DNA of 64,000 nucleotides, from the NCBI RefSeq assembly GCF_018687785.1, contig NZ_LTBL01000001.1, positions 310,001 to 374,000 on the forward strand, read 5' to 3'. Below, one piece after another: positions 17,868 through 26,582 of the stretch. The notes under the pieces were generated by a model. It was given only the letters and a program-made list of their open reading frames with translations, had not been told where the DNA came from and searched no databases. Positions within the stretch are counted from its first letter, which is position 1; each line of letters starts with the position of its first letter. This DNA comes from Methanovulcanius yangii (lineage in GTDB: Archaea > Halobacteriota > Methanomicrobia > Methanomicrobiales > Methanomicrobiaceae). A program made the translations under genes and the position numbers.

Positions 17868-18033
17868 AAAAAAGATGGAAGAACTCAAAACCATCGTGGC
17901 AAAACTTGAAGACGGGTCCGCCCCTCTTGATGAAATGATCGAACTGTACGAGCGTGGAGTCTCACTCGTCAAGGAGTGTGAAACAATCCTTGAAGAAGCT
18001 GAAATGAAGGTGTCTCTTCTTCAGGACGGCTGA
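17851..18033 (+). CDS. xseB: Exodeoxyribonuclease VII small subunit
   Basis: 60 aa helical-hairpin protein that binds the XseA coiled coil. KKMEELKTIVAKLEDGSAPL and the LYERGVSLVKECE segment are diagnostic. Its 3' 65 bases overlap the convergent DUF371 gene, so both transcripts are partly antisense. Confidence 0.92.
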   Translation: MTISYEKKMEELKTIVAKLEDGSAPLDEMIELYERGVSLVKECETILEEAEMKVSLLQDG

Positions 18034-18454
18034 ATACCTCCATTTTTACGGTCATCGGGTTTCCTTTCTTCAGCCATTCAATCAGAGGCCGGGGAATGCC
18101 CGAAGCGGGCATATCAGAGCAGATTCCTACTGTCCTGTCGCAGACATATTCGCTCATGCGCCATACGAGATCTGTCGGGTGTGAGAGGTTCATTTTTTCG
18201 CTTCCTTTGGAGAGGATTATGCAGGAGTGACCGCCACCTTCAAGTGTGGTTCTGAGTACTGCCTCATCCCTTGCAAGGGCGGATTTAAACGCATCCGAGA
18301 GTGCAGCAGCTCCTTTATCTGAATCGATTCCGACGATGCATGTGCCACATGTTGTCAGGTACGAATCCGTCGTTATCTCAAAGGTGGTCCTGTGATCCGC
18401 TTTGACATTCGGGTGTCCGGAACACCGGATAAATTCGCGTATACACTCTTCCAT
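17969..18454 (-). CDS. DUF371 domain protein
   Basis: 161 aa archaeal protein of the DUF371 family (RCSGHPNVKADHRTTFEIT; CIVGIDSDKGAAAL). The compact alpha/beta fold has no recognised catalytic motif and its role is unknown. ATG at 18454 is preferred to the TTG at 18466. It is convergent with and overlaps xseB by 65 bases. Confidence 0.83.
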   Translation of the reverse strand: MEECIREFIRCSGHPNVKADHRTTFEITTDSYLTTCGTCIVGIDSDKGAAALSDAFKSALARDEAVLRTTLEGGGHSCIILSKGSEKMNLSHPTDLVWRMSEYVCDRTVGICSDMPASGIPRPLIEWLKKGNPMTVKMEVFSRPEEETPSFQLLQGLFHTP

Positions 18455-18558
18455 GCTGCTGCACAAGATGTGATTCTGTCATTATTTCAATATTGTTGTA
18501 CCTGCAGTCACTGCCCTGTCGGGAGGGTATATCTTCTTCTCGGTTCAATAAGGTGAGA

Positions 18559-19134
18559 ATGAAAACGTATTGCAGATGCCCGTCCTGTGGTGAGGAAAAT
18601 GACCATGCAATACTCAAAGAGGCCGGGGACCTTTTGGTACAGTGCGTGGACTGCGGGAATATTTTCCATATCCGCAAACCCAAAGAACCGGAGGTCCTTG
18701 TCATCCGCACCGTTGTGAGCGATGCCGAAATCTCCGAAGTTGGGAATGTCGAACTACTCGAGGATGAAATCTGTGGGAAGGGAGACCTCCTGGTTGCTGA
18801 GATCGGTGATGAGGTCTTCACTGTAGAGGTGACGGGGATTGAATGCGGAGACAAGCGCAGAAACCGTGCTAAAGCGTATGAGATATCAACGCTCTGGACG
18901 CGCCTTGTGGATGAAGTGGTCGTCAAGGTGTCCGTTCACGATAAACGAAGGACTATCCCGTATTACATCCGTTGTGAAGGTGAGCGTGACTTCGTAATCG
19001 GTGAGATCGAACGGATAGAAAAAATACCCTTCCGTATAACCCACATCAAACTGAGGGATGGAGCCATGATGCGAAAAGAGGGATGGAAGGCGTATGCACG
19101 GAAGATTACACGGGTGTACGGAACCCGTGTCTGA
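18559..19134 (+). CDS. HVO_0476-type zinc finger protein
   Basis: 191 aa. The N-terminal zinc ribbon has CRCPSCG and CVDCG; a longer beta-rich domain follows (LLEDEICGKGDLLVAEIGDEVFTVEVTGIE). The family is widespread in Euryarchaeota, with unknown role, perhaps transcription or RNA binding. The ATG at 18559 is preceded by GGTGAGA; the longer form from 18493 begins upstream of that site. The stop abuts the convergent thioredoxin-like gene. Confidence 0.85.
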   Translation: MKTYCRCPSCGEENDHAILKEAGDLLVQCVDCGNIFHIRKPKEPEVLVIRTVVSDAEISEVGNVELLEDEICGKGDLLVAEIGDEVFTVEVTGIECGDKRRNRAKAYEISTLWTRLVDEVVVKVSVHDKRRTIPYYIRCEGERDFVIGEIERIEKIPFRITHIKLRDGAMMRKEGWKAYARKITRVYGTRV

Positions 19135-19395
19135 TCACATATATCGGCGGACGGCCTCCTCCAGCTCTTCGGACTGAATAACGCCCACGAATTTTTCTTT
19201 TATTTCTTTGTCGAATAGAATAACAATCGTCGGAGTGAGGTGCAGATCGTATTCTTTTATCACCTCGGGAGATTTCACCGCATTGATCTCCTCAATATGA
19301 ATTCCCGTCTTTTTCTCGACTTCACGGTTGATGGGTTCCTGTTCCTCGCAGCCGACACAGTTTTCCTGATAAAAACAGAGCACCTCGAGTGGCAT
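19135..19395 (-). CDS. Small thioredoxin/glutaredoxin-like protein
   Basis: 86 aa thioredoxin fold. The redox pair is CVGC at 13-16 and the cis-Pro loop is LTPT. Length matches archaeal mini-thioredoxins. The atypical CVGC in place of CGPC suggests a specialised redox partner. It stops immediately next to the HVO_0476-like gene in the opposite direction. Confidence 0.85.
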   Translation of the reverse strand: MPLEVLCFYQENCVGCEEQEPINREVEKKTGIHIEEINAVKSPEVIKEYDLHLTPTIVILFDKEIKEKFVGVIQSEELEEAVRRYM

Positions 19396-19439
19396 GAAAA
19401 AGAGATGGGGGAGGAGGTATAAATACCTCCCGCCTTGCG

Positions 19440-20114
19440 TTATACTATGGTCTCAACCCTGACGTCGGCACCGGCGTATCCGTATAGGACCGTCAGACTT
19501 TCATCGCCAATATCTGTAATCCTTGCATAGCGGGTTGCAATTGTCTGCGGGGTTTCATTTTCGAGTGCGATCTCAGGTTGAGGAGCGAATCCGAGCGGAA
19601 TCCACATACCAACTTCAGCCTCTGAGAAGTTGCCACCGATATTCTCGTACTGTTCTTTTGACATTTCCCGCTCCATTGATGAACCGAATGGGAAAGTAAC
19701 GGTCGTCGAGTCGCCTTCTCCAAGACCAACAACACTGTCACTGATTGCCTGCATCTCTGTTTCAAAGAGAGCGTAGCTGATGACACCGGACGGGTATACA
19801 TAGACTTCAACAGGAACGATGAAGTCGTCATAGGTCTGGTTAACCATGAACTGGATCGGCTGGCTTACACCTGCAAGAATGCCTTCCGTCTCGACTACCG
19901 AGGTGTCGGAGGTAATGATAGGTGTTCCTGTCTCATCACGTATGGTATACTGCACGGCCACAATCGATCCCTCTTCTGCCTTCTTGAATATATTGAAGAA
20001 CCCCATGGTAAGAGTAAATCCAAGAACACAGGATATCAGGATGAATACGACGAATACCCGGGTCGCTGTCTTCGCCCAGTCATCGTTTTTCTTCTTCGTA
20101 TCCTTTTTTGCCAT
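19440..20114 (-). CDS. Membrane-anchored FKBP-like peptidyl-prolyl isomerase
   Basis: 224 aa. A Lys-rich start (AKKDTKKKNDDW) is followed by one membrane helix (VFVVFILISCVLGFTLTMGF) and an outside domain. GSIVAVQYTIRDETGTPI and VGLGEGDSTTVTFPF resemble the FKBP fold with an inserted flap, as in long archaeal FKBPs. Active-site residues are not clearly conserved, so activity is uncertain. Start at 20114 is preferred to the longer form at 20132, which adds only MQTYYL. Confidence 0.7.
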   Translation of the reverse strand: MAKKDTKKKNDDWAKTATRVFVVFILISCVLGFTLTMGFFNIFKKAEEGSIVAVQYTIRDETGTPIITSDTSVVETEGILAGVSQPIQFMVNQTYDDFIVPVEVYVYPSGVISYALFETEMQAISDSVVGLGEGDSTTVTFPFGSSMEREMSKEQYENIGGNFSEAEVGMWIPLGFAPQPEIALENETPQTIATRYARITDIGDESLTVLYGYAGADVRVETIV

Positions 20115-20203
20115 TAAGTAATAGGTTTGCAACTGTATGCCTTAAAGCTGTATTATCCTGCTACTTTTTCGCACCCGAATTTCAGGTATGAATCCAGGGA
20201 TAA

Positions 20204-20212
20204 TTTTATTAA
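20204..20212 (+). promoter_or_regulatory. TATA box upstream of hsp20
   Basis: TTTTATTAA lies about 60 bases before the Hsp20 start, with CAGGGATAA just upstream as a BRE-like element. Transcription would begin near 20233, leaving a leader of about 40 bases that carries GGAGGT at 20261-20266. Confidence 0.5.
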
Positions 20213-20271
20213 TCTAATGCTCACTTCAAGGTAGTATCTGAGTGTGTTCTCAGGGTATGCGGAGGTAGATG

Positions 20272-20736
20272 ATGGCTATAAGGAGAAGATATCCGTTTAA
20301 TATGCTATGGAATGAACTGGATGAAATGCTTGCAGAATGGGAGGACCGTGTTCACAGCACAATGGCCACGGGAACGAGTCTTCCGGCTGTAGTGGGGCCG
20401 GCTCTGCGGGGAGAGTGCCGCGTCGACGTCTGGGAAGAGGACGAAGAGGTTATCATCGCCGCGGATCTCCCCGGTGTCGAGAAACCCGAGGTCAGTATCC
20501 GCCTTGTTGATCCGCAGATTCTTGAAATACGTATCGAGAAGAAGGTGGATTATGAGGAAAAAGAAGAACCGGACTACTATGTCAGGGAACGAATTGCCGG
20601 GAATATGCAGAGGAGGGTATACCTTCCTTCAGAGGTTGTGGACGAGGGTGCGACAGCGACATTCAGGAATGGAGTCCTCGAGGTTCGGTTCAAAAAACTT
20701 GCCCGGGAAACCGGGACTGTCATTCCCATTGAATAA
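20272..20736 (+). CDS. Hsp20/alpha-crystallin small heat-shock protein
   Basis: 154 aa ATP-independent holdase. The alpha-crystallin domain contains DVWEEDEEVIIAADLPGVEK and ends GVLEVRFKKL, with the C-terminal IPIE motif for oligomer assembly. The second ATG of the ATGATG pair (20272) has the better distance from GGAGGT. Confidence 0.93.
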   Translation: MAIRRRYPFNMLWNELDEMLAEWEDRVHSTMATGTSLPAVVGPALRGECRVDVWEEDEEVIIAADLPGVEKPEVSIRLVDPQILEIRIEKKVDYEEKEEPDYYVRERIAGNMQRRVYLPSEVVDEGATATFRNGVLEVRFKKLARETGTVIPIE

Positions 20737-20795
20737 CACTTTTTTACCATTTCATCGATTCATTGATGAATTCCCGATGACAATAGAGAATACGC

Positions 20796-21581
20796 ATGGG
20801 GAAAAAGAAGGTCCGGGACTACATGACCTACGATGTGGTGACGGTAAATGCCAGCGGCACCGCAAAGGACGTCATAAATGCAATACGGGATACCAACCAC
20901 GACGGATTTCCCGTCGTTGACGGAAGAAAAGTTGTGGGGTATGTTGCGGCACGCGATCTTCTCTTCGTCTATCCTCACACGCCGGTTGAGAGAATCATGT
21001 CCCGCCACCTGATCGTAGCTGACCCTGATATGGATATCAACGATGCCGCACGGGTAATATTTCGTTCGGGTATTCAGAAGCTTCCGGTTGTCGATGATGC
21101 AAATAACCTCATCGGGATTATTTCAAATGCCGATGTTATTCGCTCACAGATTGAGCATGTGTCCCCGGATAAAGTCTTTAAATTTATTGAGACCCTGCGA
21201 CAGCTGCACGATGTCGAACCGGCCCTTGTCCGTGAGTCCGTGCCCATCGGAGAGTTGCTGCCAACCCAGTCAAAGATATATCAGGACGAGCTGGAGGGGC
21301 GAATCTATGAAATAAAAAAAGGGCTTGCAGAACCTTTGATCGTCGTTCGCCGCCCCGGAAGGCTTATTCTCGTTGATGGTCATCACCGGGCAATCGCTGC
21401 AAAACGTATTGGAATCAAAGAACTCGATGCATACATCATAGAAATTGATGAAGATATCGAACTCGGGCTTGAACGGACGGCAAAAGAGATGAAACTGAAA
21501 ACCCTGGACGATGTCCGGGTTCTTGATTATGCCCGCCATCCCCTTGTGGCAGTGACGCACCGCCTGATGCGCCACAACTGA
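20796..21581 (+). CDS. CBS-pair protein fused to ParB/sulfiredoxin-like domain
   Basis: 261 aa. Two CBS domains (about 1-120: VRDYMTYDVVTV; VERIMSRHLIVADPD) precede a ParB/Srx-like domain with LILVDGHHRAIAAKRIGI. CBS pairs sense adenine nucleotides; ParB-like domains are CTPases, nucleases or phosphotransferases. The DGHHR motif suggests nucleotide handling. It lies 59 bases after hsp20, so cotranscription is possible. I do not know a tested function. Confidence 0.8.
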   Translation: MGKKKVRDYMTYDVVTVNASGTAKDVINAIRDTNHDGFPVVDGRKVVGYVAARDLLFVYPHTPVERIMSRHLIVADPDMDINDAARVIFRSGIQKLPVVDDANNLIGIISNADVIRSQIEHVSPDKVFKFIETLRQLHDVEPALVRESVPIGELLPTQSKIYQDELEGRIYEIKKGLAEPLIVVRRPGRLILVDGHHRAIAAKRIGIKELDAYIIEIDEDIELGLERTAKEMKLKTLDDVRVLDYARHPLVAVTHRLMRHN

Positions 21582-21586
21582 TCGCC

Positions 21587-22768
21587 TCAGGACCCGTGAT
21601 GGGACATGTCATACTTGTCGTTGAGTACGATCTCCCTGACCGCCGTTCCTTTTTCAATCAAGGCCTCCGGCCAGATCCTGATTCCAGCATGGACAACACT
21701 TCCGGCTCCGATGACTGAACGTGGACCGATAACAGTGTCATTCTCAATGTTGCACCCTTTATCTATCGAGGCATGATTATCGATGATGCTCCCACTGATA
21801 GTTGAACTGTCTCCAACCCTGACATGATTATAAAGGGATGATGAAAATATTTTGGCTTTCTCGCCAATCCTGCAGTTATTCCCGATGCTCGTGTACGGGC
21901 CGATGATTACATCCTTTTCGATCTCTGTCCCGGCACCGATGGAAACGGGTCCTATGATCTTGGAATTCTGGCCGACAACAACCGCATCTCCCAGACTCAC
22001 CGGACCGTGTATGGTTCCTCCTTTCACCGTGATGTCGCCGGAAATATTAGTATATGACATCTCCTGCAGTTTCCAGTGTTCGGCCTCCCGGAGGGATCGC
22101 GGACTCCCGACATCAGACCAGTTTCCCCGTGCCAGCCATCCCGCAAGATGGGTGGAAGGACTATTCATGAGGATTGGGAAAAGGTCCTTAGCAAAGTCAA
22201 ATTTTGTATTCCGGGGGATATATTCAAAGATTTCAGGGTTACAGACATACATGCCGGTACTTGCCAGGTTGGAAAAAATTTCTCCTGGGCCGGGTTTTTC
22301 CTTAAATCGGAGAATATGGTATTCCGCATCGATTTCTGCAATACCATACTCGGATGGTTCATCGATGCTTATCAGGCCGATTGAGACGGTTGCATCGCCA
22401 CGAATGTGTTCCCGGTAAAACTGTAAGAGATCGATATCGGTGATATGGTCCCCGCCGACGACGAGAAACGGTGATTCCATTAGATACTCACGCGCATTGA
22501 AGACACTTCCTGCGGTTCCAAGTTTTGTTTCTTCGTGGACGTACGTGATATCCGCCCCAAAGAGGGACCCGTCACCGAGGGTCTTTTCTATGGTGTCTCC
22601 CTTGTAGCCGAGGGTAATGATAATATCCGTAAATCCGAGGTTTGCCAGATGATCAACCAGATGAATGATGGATGGAACATTGACAATCGGAATGCACGGC
22701 TTTGGCCTCTCGAATGTCAGGGGGCGAAGGCGCGTTCCTTCTCCGCCGCACATGATACAGACCTTCAT
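21587..22768 (-). CDS. Sugar-phosphate nucleotidyltransferase with left-handed beta-helix
   Basis: 393 aa. The N-terminal Rossmann-like transferase begins CGGEGTRLRPLTFERPKPC, the signature of NDP-sugar pyrophosphorylases. The C-terminal third is a hexapeptide-repeat beta-helix (IGPYTSIGNNCRIGEKAKI). Glucose-1-P, mannose-1-P or GlcN-1-P could be the substrate; the beta-helix is found in bifunctional GlmU-like enzymes and in mannose-1-phosphate guanylyltransferases. It likely supplies glycan synthesis or N-glycosylation. Confidence 0.88.
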   Translation of the reverse strand: MKVCIMCGGEGTRLRPLTFERPKPCIPIVNVPSIIHLVDHLANLGFTDIIITLGYKGDTIEKTLGDGSLFGADITYVHEETKLGTAGSVFNAREYLMESPFLVVGGDHITDIDLLQFYREHIRGDATVSIGLISIDEPSEYGIAEIDAEYHILRFKEKPGPGEIFSNLASTGMYVCNPEIFEYIPRNTKFDFAKDLFPILMNSPSTHLAGWLARGNWSDVGSPRSLREAEHWKLQEMSYTNISGDITVKGGTIHGPVSLGDAVVVGQNSKIIGPVSIGAGTEIEKDVIIGPYTSIGNNCRIGEKAKIFSSSLYNHVRVGDSSTISGSIIDNHASIDKGCNIENDTVIGPRSVIGAGSVVHAGIRIWPEALIEKGTAVREIVLNDKYDMSHHGS

Positions 22769-22866
22769 GGATGATGGTTTGCGTTTCTCGCCAATAATTC
22801 TGCCCGTTTACCTGTGATGATGCACAGGTCGCAATTTTCACATAGTCTGGAGACAATACCTCACCT

Positions 22867-23358
22867 ATGCGGCGTGAGAGGTTTGAGTGTACGGTATGCG
22901 GGCGATGCTGTTTTGGAATGGGTAAGTATGTCCGTATCGTCGGGCAGATGGGTCCGAATCGGTTAGCCATTCGCCATGAACTCTCAAATGAAACTTGTTA
23001 TGCAACGATCGAAAAAAAATTCAGGGATGATTTTGATCTTGCCCATGCAATGGGGATTACGGAAGGGTGGTGTCCGTTCCTTTGTGAAGAGGGTGATGGG
23101 AGATATCCCTGCATTATCCACGAAACCCGCCCCGGGTTTTGCCGGAACTTTACCTGTTGCCGGATGCGGGTTTATAGCAGTGACGGGGTGCCTGTGGCGC
23201 GGGTGAAGGGGAAGTCATCCGTCCTGACCGATGACGATGATTTTGCCGAATGGTGGAAGATCTCGATTGCCTCCCTTCCCTGCGAGGGAAGGGAATGGGA
23301 GGAAGAGGCAGGCAGAATCCTTGCTTCCAAGGGCTTTAGTGTGGTATGGTATGACTGA
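22867..23358 (+). CDS. YkgJ-family cysteine cluster protein
   Basis: 163 aa with clusters CTVCGRCC near the N-terminus and CPFLC, CIIHETRPGFC and CCR further on, matching the YkgJ/Fe-S or zinc-binding family. Role unknown; metal or Fe-S chemistry is inferred. The stop overlaps the next gene's ATG (ATGACTGA). Confidence 0.82.
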   Translation: MRRERFECTVCGRCCFGMGKYVRIVGQMGPNRLAIRHELSNETCYATIEKKFRDDFDLAHAMGITEGWCPFLCEEGDGRYPCIIHETRPGFCRNFTCCRMRVYSSDGVPVARVKGKSSVLTDDDDFAEWWKISIASLPCEGREWEEEAGRILASKGFSVVWYD

Positions 23359-23617
23359 ATCATCCCGGAGGGTGCTTCCTGTTGCCGGCGGATCAGTCCA
23401 GTGCCTGCAAAATAAGCGTGAACAGATTGAACGGTGCCGCTTTTGCGTCCATTCTGTCAGTTTTTATTCAAAGGGGGCATGGCGCCCCTCTCCAGCGCGT
23501 GCATTCTGTTTGTCCTGCCGGACAACCGAAGAGGTTGCCCTCGACACTGTTGAAAAGGTGTGCTGTGACGATAACGGAAGGGAAGGATTTTGCAGTATGA
23601 TGAATGTAATCAGCTAA
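23351..23617 (+). CDS. Small Cys-rich protein, two CxxC pairs
   Basis: Hypothetical 88 aa protein. Its ATG overlaps the end of the YkgJ-family gene by eight bases, which supports translation coupling. CRFC at 29-32 and CLSC at 53-56 form a plausible zinc knuckle; C71, C72 and C81 add more. It ends 11 bases before the convergent cobyric acid synthase gene. I recognise no family. Confidence 0.55.
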   Translation: MTESSRRVLPVAGGSVQCLQNKREQIERCRFCVHSVSFYSKGAWRPSPARAFCLSCRTTEEVALDTVEKVCCDDNGREGFCSMMNVIS

Positions 23618-23628
23618 CTGGTCTTTCC

Positions 23629-25077
23629 TCAGATACACTTCATTATCTGGTTCATATCGAGATGCCGTTCGAAGTGTGCGGCAAGTTTTTCATACGCGTC
23701 GTCGGTGAATTCGGAGTAGTGTTCGGGTACCGGAGCATACTCCACCCCCTTCTTTTCACAAAGATATGAGAGGAGGCCATTGACGGCATTTCTGTTCTGG
23801 AACAGACCGTGAAGGTAGGTCCCGAATATCATCCCGTTCTCTGATACGGCCCCCTCCGTTTCGAAGGCATGGGGACACAGCTGCGTATCGGTTGTGCCCA
23901 TATGTATTTCATACCCCGACACTTCACCAATTCGGGATAGGATGGGACCAACCGGCGCAGCCGTGCGCTGAACCTGCACTGTTGTCTTCGTGTAACCGGA
24001 GAACTCGGTGATTATATCAAGAAGTCCAAGTCCCCTGATGGTTATGTTTCCTTCCTCAACACCGTGGTCGCGGATGACGGCACCCAGCATCTGATAGCCG
24101 CCGCAAATCCCTATAACAGGTATGCCGCGTTTTGCCGCCTTCACAATTTCCCTGTCGCATCCCGTTGACCGGACAACCTCCATGTCACCGACGCTGTTTT
24201 TTGTCCCCGGAATGATTATGGCATCATATTTGTCAAGAGGGGTACCAGGTGGTACGAAATCCACCGGTGCATATCGTTCCAATAGTTCAAAATCTGTGAA
24301 ATTTGAAATTCGTGGAAGGCGGATGATCGCGATTCTGATATCTCCCTCCCGTTGAATTTTATCGCCAATCGAGAGAGAATCTTCACTTGGAAGAGCAATG
24401 TCGGTATAGGGAATAATCCCAAGCACCGGGACTTCGCATTTCTCCTCAATAATACAGACCCCCTCGTCGAAGAGTGATGTGTCCCCTCTGAATTTGTTGA
24501 TGATTATTCCCTTTACCTGGGTGCGGATATCCTCCGGAAGGAGCATGATGGTTCCGTACAGTTGCGCAAAGACTCCTCCCCTTTCAATATCGGCTACGAG
24601 TATGATGGGAAGCTGAAGCCTGCGTGCGAGGAGTATATTTGCAATATCTCGTGTGAAAAGATTGCATTCTGCCGCCCCGCCGGCCCCCTCAATAACCACT
24701 GTCTCATAGTTAGTCGCCAGATGTTCATAGGCTTCAGTGACGATGTCCAGAAGTCGTTCGGTCTGGCGATAATATTCCCCCACCTTTACATCCATGAGGG
24801 GTTTGCCCATGAGGACAACCTGTGATTCACTGTCTCCTTTCGGCTTCAGGAGAACAGGATTCATCTCAGCCCCGGGTATGGCACGTGCTGCAATTGCCTG
24901 AATTGCCTGGGCAATCCCGATTTCATCTCCTGAAGGGGTAACATAGGAATTCAGGCTCATATTTTGTGATTTGAACGGCGCCACTGAAACTCCCCTGTTG
25001 GAAAGAATCCTGCAAAGTGCGGCGACTGTCATGCTCTTTCCTACATGTGATGCGGTACCGAGGATCATAAAGGACAT
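23629..25077 (-). CDS. cobQ: Cobyric acid synthase (CobQ/CbiP)
   Basis: Amidates four side chains of adenosyl-cobyrinate using glutamine, in cobamide synthesis needed by methyl transfer in methanogenesis. The 482 aa protein has the N-terminal BioD-like P-loop variant LGTASHVGKSMT, and the C-terminal glutaminase with the nucleophile in IGICGGYQMLG and the His in GTYLHGLF. The ATG at 25077 is about 28 bases from a TATA element, so the mRNA is probably leaderless. Confidence 0.95.
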   Translation of the reverse strand: MSFMILGTASHVGKSMTVAALCRILSNRGVSVAPFKSQNMSLNSYVTPSGDEIGIAQAIQAIAARAIPGAEMNPVLLKPKGDSESQVVLMGKPLMDVKVGEYYRQTERLLDIVTEAYEHLATNYETVVIEGAGGAAECNLFTRDIANILLARRLQLPIILVADIERGGVFAQLYGTIMLLPEDIRTQVKGIIINKFRGDTSLFDEGVCIIEEKCEVPVLGIIPYTDIALPSEDSLSIGDKIQREGDIRIAIIRLPRISNFTDFELLERYAPVDFVPPGTPLDKYDAIIIPGTKNSVGDMEVVRSTGCDREIVKAAKRGIPVIGICGGYQMLGAVIRDHGVEEGNITIRGLGLLDIITEFSGYTKTTVQVQRTAAPVGPILSRIGEVSGYEIHMGTTDTQLCPHAFETEGAVSENGMIFGTYLHGLFQNRNAVNGLLSYLCEKKGVEYAPVPEHYSEFTDDAYEKLAAHFERHLDMNQIMKCI

Positions 25078-25100
25078 AGATAGGTACGAGTGCAGCGTTG

Positions 25101-25110
25101 TTTAATAAAA
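25101..25110 (-). promoter_or_regulatory. TATA box of cobQ
   Basis: TTTTATTAAA on the minus strand lies about 28 bases before the cobQ ATG. This spacing predicts a nearly leaderless transcript. Confidence 0.55.
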
Positions 25111-25204
25111 TTATATTGATCTAAATCGTGTTAATATGTATTTTCAGCCAGCGAAACAGGAAGACCTCCTTTTCATCGGGAATGGAGCCGCCTGGTATGC
25201 CAAC

Positions 25205-25215
25205 AAATATATAAG
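25205..25215 (+). promoter_or_regulatory. TATA box of aIF1
   Basis: AAATATATAAG is centred about 28 bases before the ATG at 25238, so the transcript would be leaderless or nearly so. This supports 25238 over the ATG at 25232. Confidence 0.6.
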
Positions 25216-25237
25216 CAGAGCATGAAGGTACATGGTA

Positions 25238-25543
25238 ATGACTGGAGGTATATGTCCTAAATGTGGACTGCCCAAAGAGCTCTGTATATGCGAAGAAGTA
25301 GCAAAAGAACAGCAGCAGATAAGTGTGAAGATCAACCGCAGGCGATACGGAAAGGAGGTTACAGTCATTGACGGCCTTGATCCGTATGATATTGACCTTG
25401 AAGAACTTCAGAAATATCTGAAAGGAAAACTTGCATGCGGCGGTACGGTGAAGGGCAATTCAATAGAATTGCAGGGAAATCATCGTGAGCGTGTCAAGAA
25501 ACTCCTGCTGGACAAGGGTTATAAACTGGATAATATCAATTGA
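25238..25543 (+). CDS. Translation initiation factor aIF1 (SUI1 family)
   Basis: 101 aa factor that checks start-codon pairing on the 30S subunit. An N-terminal zinc knuckle [13 protein letters not shown] is typical of archaeal aIF1. The SUI1 fold follows ([37 protein letters not shown]). Its accuracy is relevant here because three genes in the window seem to begin with ATC or ATA. Divergent from cobQ. Confidence 0.94.
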   Translation: MTGGICPKCGLPKELCICEEVAKEQQQISVKINRRRYGKEVTVIDGLDPYDIDLEELQKYLKGKLACGGTVKGNSIELQGNHRERVKKLLLDKGYKLDNIN

Positions 25544-25566
25544 TTTTTTTTCCTTTAAAAAAAAAA
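25544..25566. terminator. Bidirectional T-rich terminator
   Basis: Eight T residues follow the aIF1 stop on the plus strand. On the minus strand the ten A residues at 25557-25566 become a T-run just after the TadC-like gene. Archaeal polymerase terminates at such T-runs, so both convergent transcripts can end here. Confidence 0.65.
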
Positions 25567-25567
25567 T

Positions 25568-26578
25568 TCAGATGAAGAATCTGAATGCCATCCACGCGAT
25601 GATTACCATTACAACTGAGTATTTCAATCCGGCAACGGCTCTTCCCTCACCCATCTGACCCGCGACAAGTCCGGAGAAGAATGCCTGTATCACGGCAGCA
25701 TGCAGGAAGAGCCGACGGTAGAAGTCCATATCGATGTTTCCACCAAAGGACATTCCCCCGGTATTCCCTGATGCGGCCATCGCAGCTCCGGCCTCTGCCA
25801 TGGTATCCAGAAATGTTCCGGTCATCACGGCAATCACGAAGAGGAAGACAAGGAAGGAAATAATCACAATAATCACATAAATGAGCATGTTATTGCGACG
25901 CTCGGTTTCGAGATTGACAAATTCATACGTGTCCGAGGCGGCGGCCCGCAGGACTTCGCTCACATCTCCGCCTGCACTGCTGGCCTTTGCAATCAGGTCG
26001 ACACTCCTCTGGGCGAGTGTTGTACCGATTCTCTCCCCAAATTGGTAGATGGCCTCAACGAACGGAATGTTCCAGGACATCTCTGCATCGAGTTTCTTAA
26101 TATATTGTGTAAGGTTGCCATATTCTCCTGTGGCGACAATATGGATCGCATTGGGAAGTGTCATTCCACTCTCATTCATTCCTGCGACATCACGGAAGAA
26201 ATTCGGGAGCGAAATATTCAGATTACGCATCCTCATGGAGTGCCTCAGGTCGAGATATGCAAGAGGGATGCAGGCGATCATCAGGGAGAGGAGGAATATG
26301 TCATCGATCACGGTCGTGGTAAACGCTGTGATCAGCCCATATTGACTTATCAGATAGATCAACCCGATGAAGAAGATCAGGATTGCTACCGGAATGGAAA
26401 CAATAAGAATGTTGAGGGGTTTTTCTGTCAGCACCTGGACCGGATGCTTCATGAATCTCCCGATTCCTTCCCGTGCCTTGTGCTGTTCCTCAACTTTTGT
26501 GAGGATTTCATCTTCCCTTTTTACCTCGGGGGATAATGGTTCGGCCGGGTCCTTTTCTTTCTTATCAAACAGTTTCAT
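25568..26578 (-). CDS. TadC-like type II/IV secretion membrane protein (T2SSF), second
   Basis: 336 aa membrane assembly platform of a type IV pilus-type system. The first two membrane helices (about 58-110: VSIPVAILIFFIGLIYLIS) precede the cytoplasmic T2SSF domain with FFRDVAGMNESGMTLPNAI and KASSAGGDVSEVL. C-terminal helices follow (MLIYVIIVIISFLVFLFVI). It is last in the run, four bases after its paralogue. Together they resemble the TadB/TadC pair that sits on one ATPase. Confidence 0.88.
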   Translation of the reverse strand: MKLFDKKEKDPAEPLSPEVKREDEILTKVEEQHKAREGIGRFMKHPVQVLTEKPLNILIVSIPVAILIFFIGLIYLISQYGLITAFTTTVIDDIFLLSLMIACIPLAYLDLRHSMRMRNLNISLPNFFRDVAGMNESGMTLPNAIHIVATGEYGNLTQYIKKLDAEMSWNIPFVEAIYQFGERIGTTLAQRSVDLIAKASSAGGDVSEVLRAAASDTYEFVNLETERRNNMLIYVIIVIISFLVFLFVIAVMTGTFLDTMAEAGAAMAASGNTGGMSFGGNIDMDFYRRLFLHAAVIQAFFSGLVAGQMGEGRAVAGLKYSVVMVIIAWMAFRFFI

Positions 26579-26582
26579 CTCT

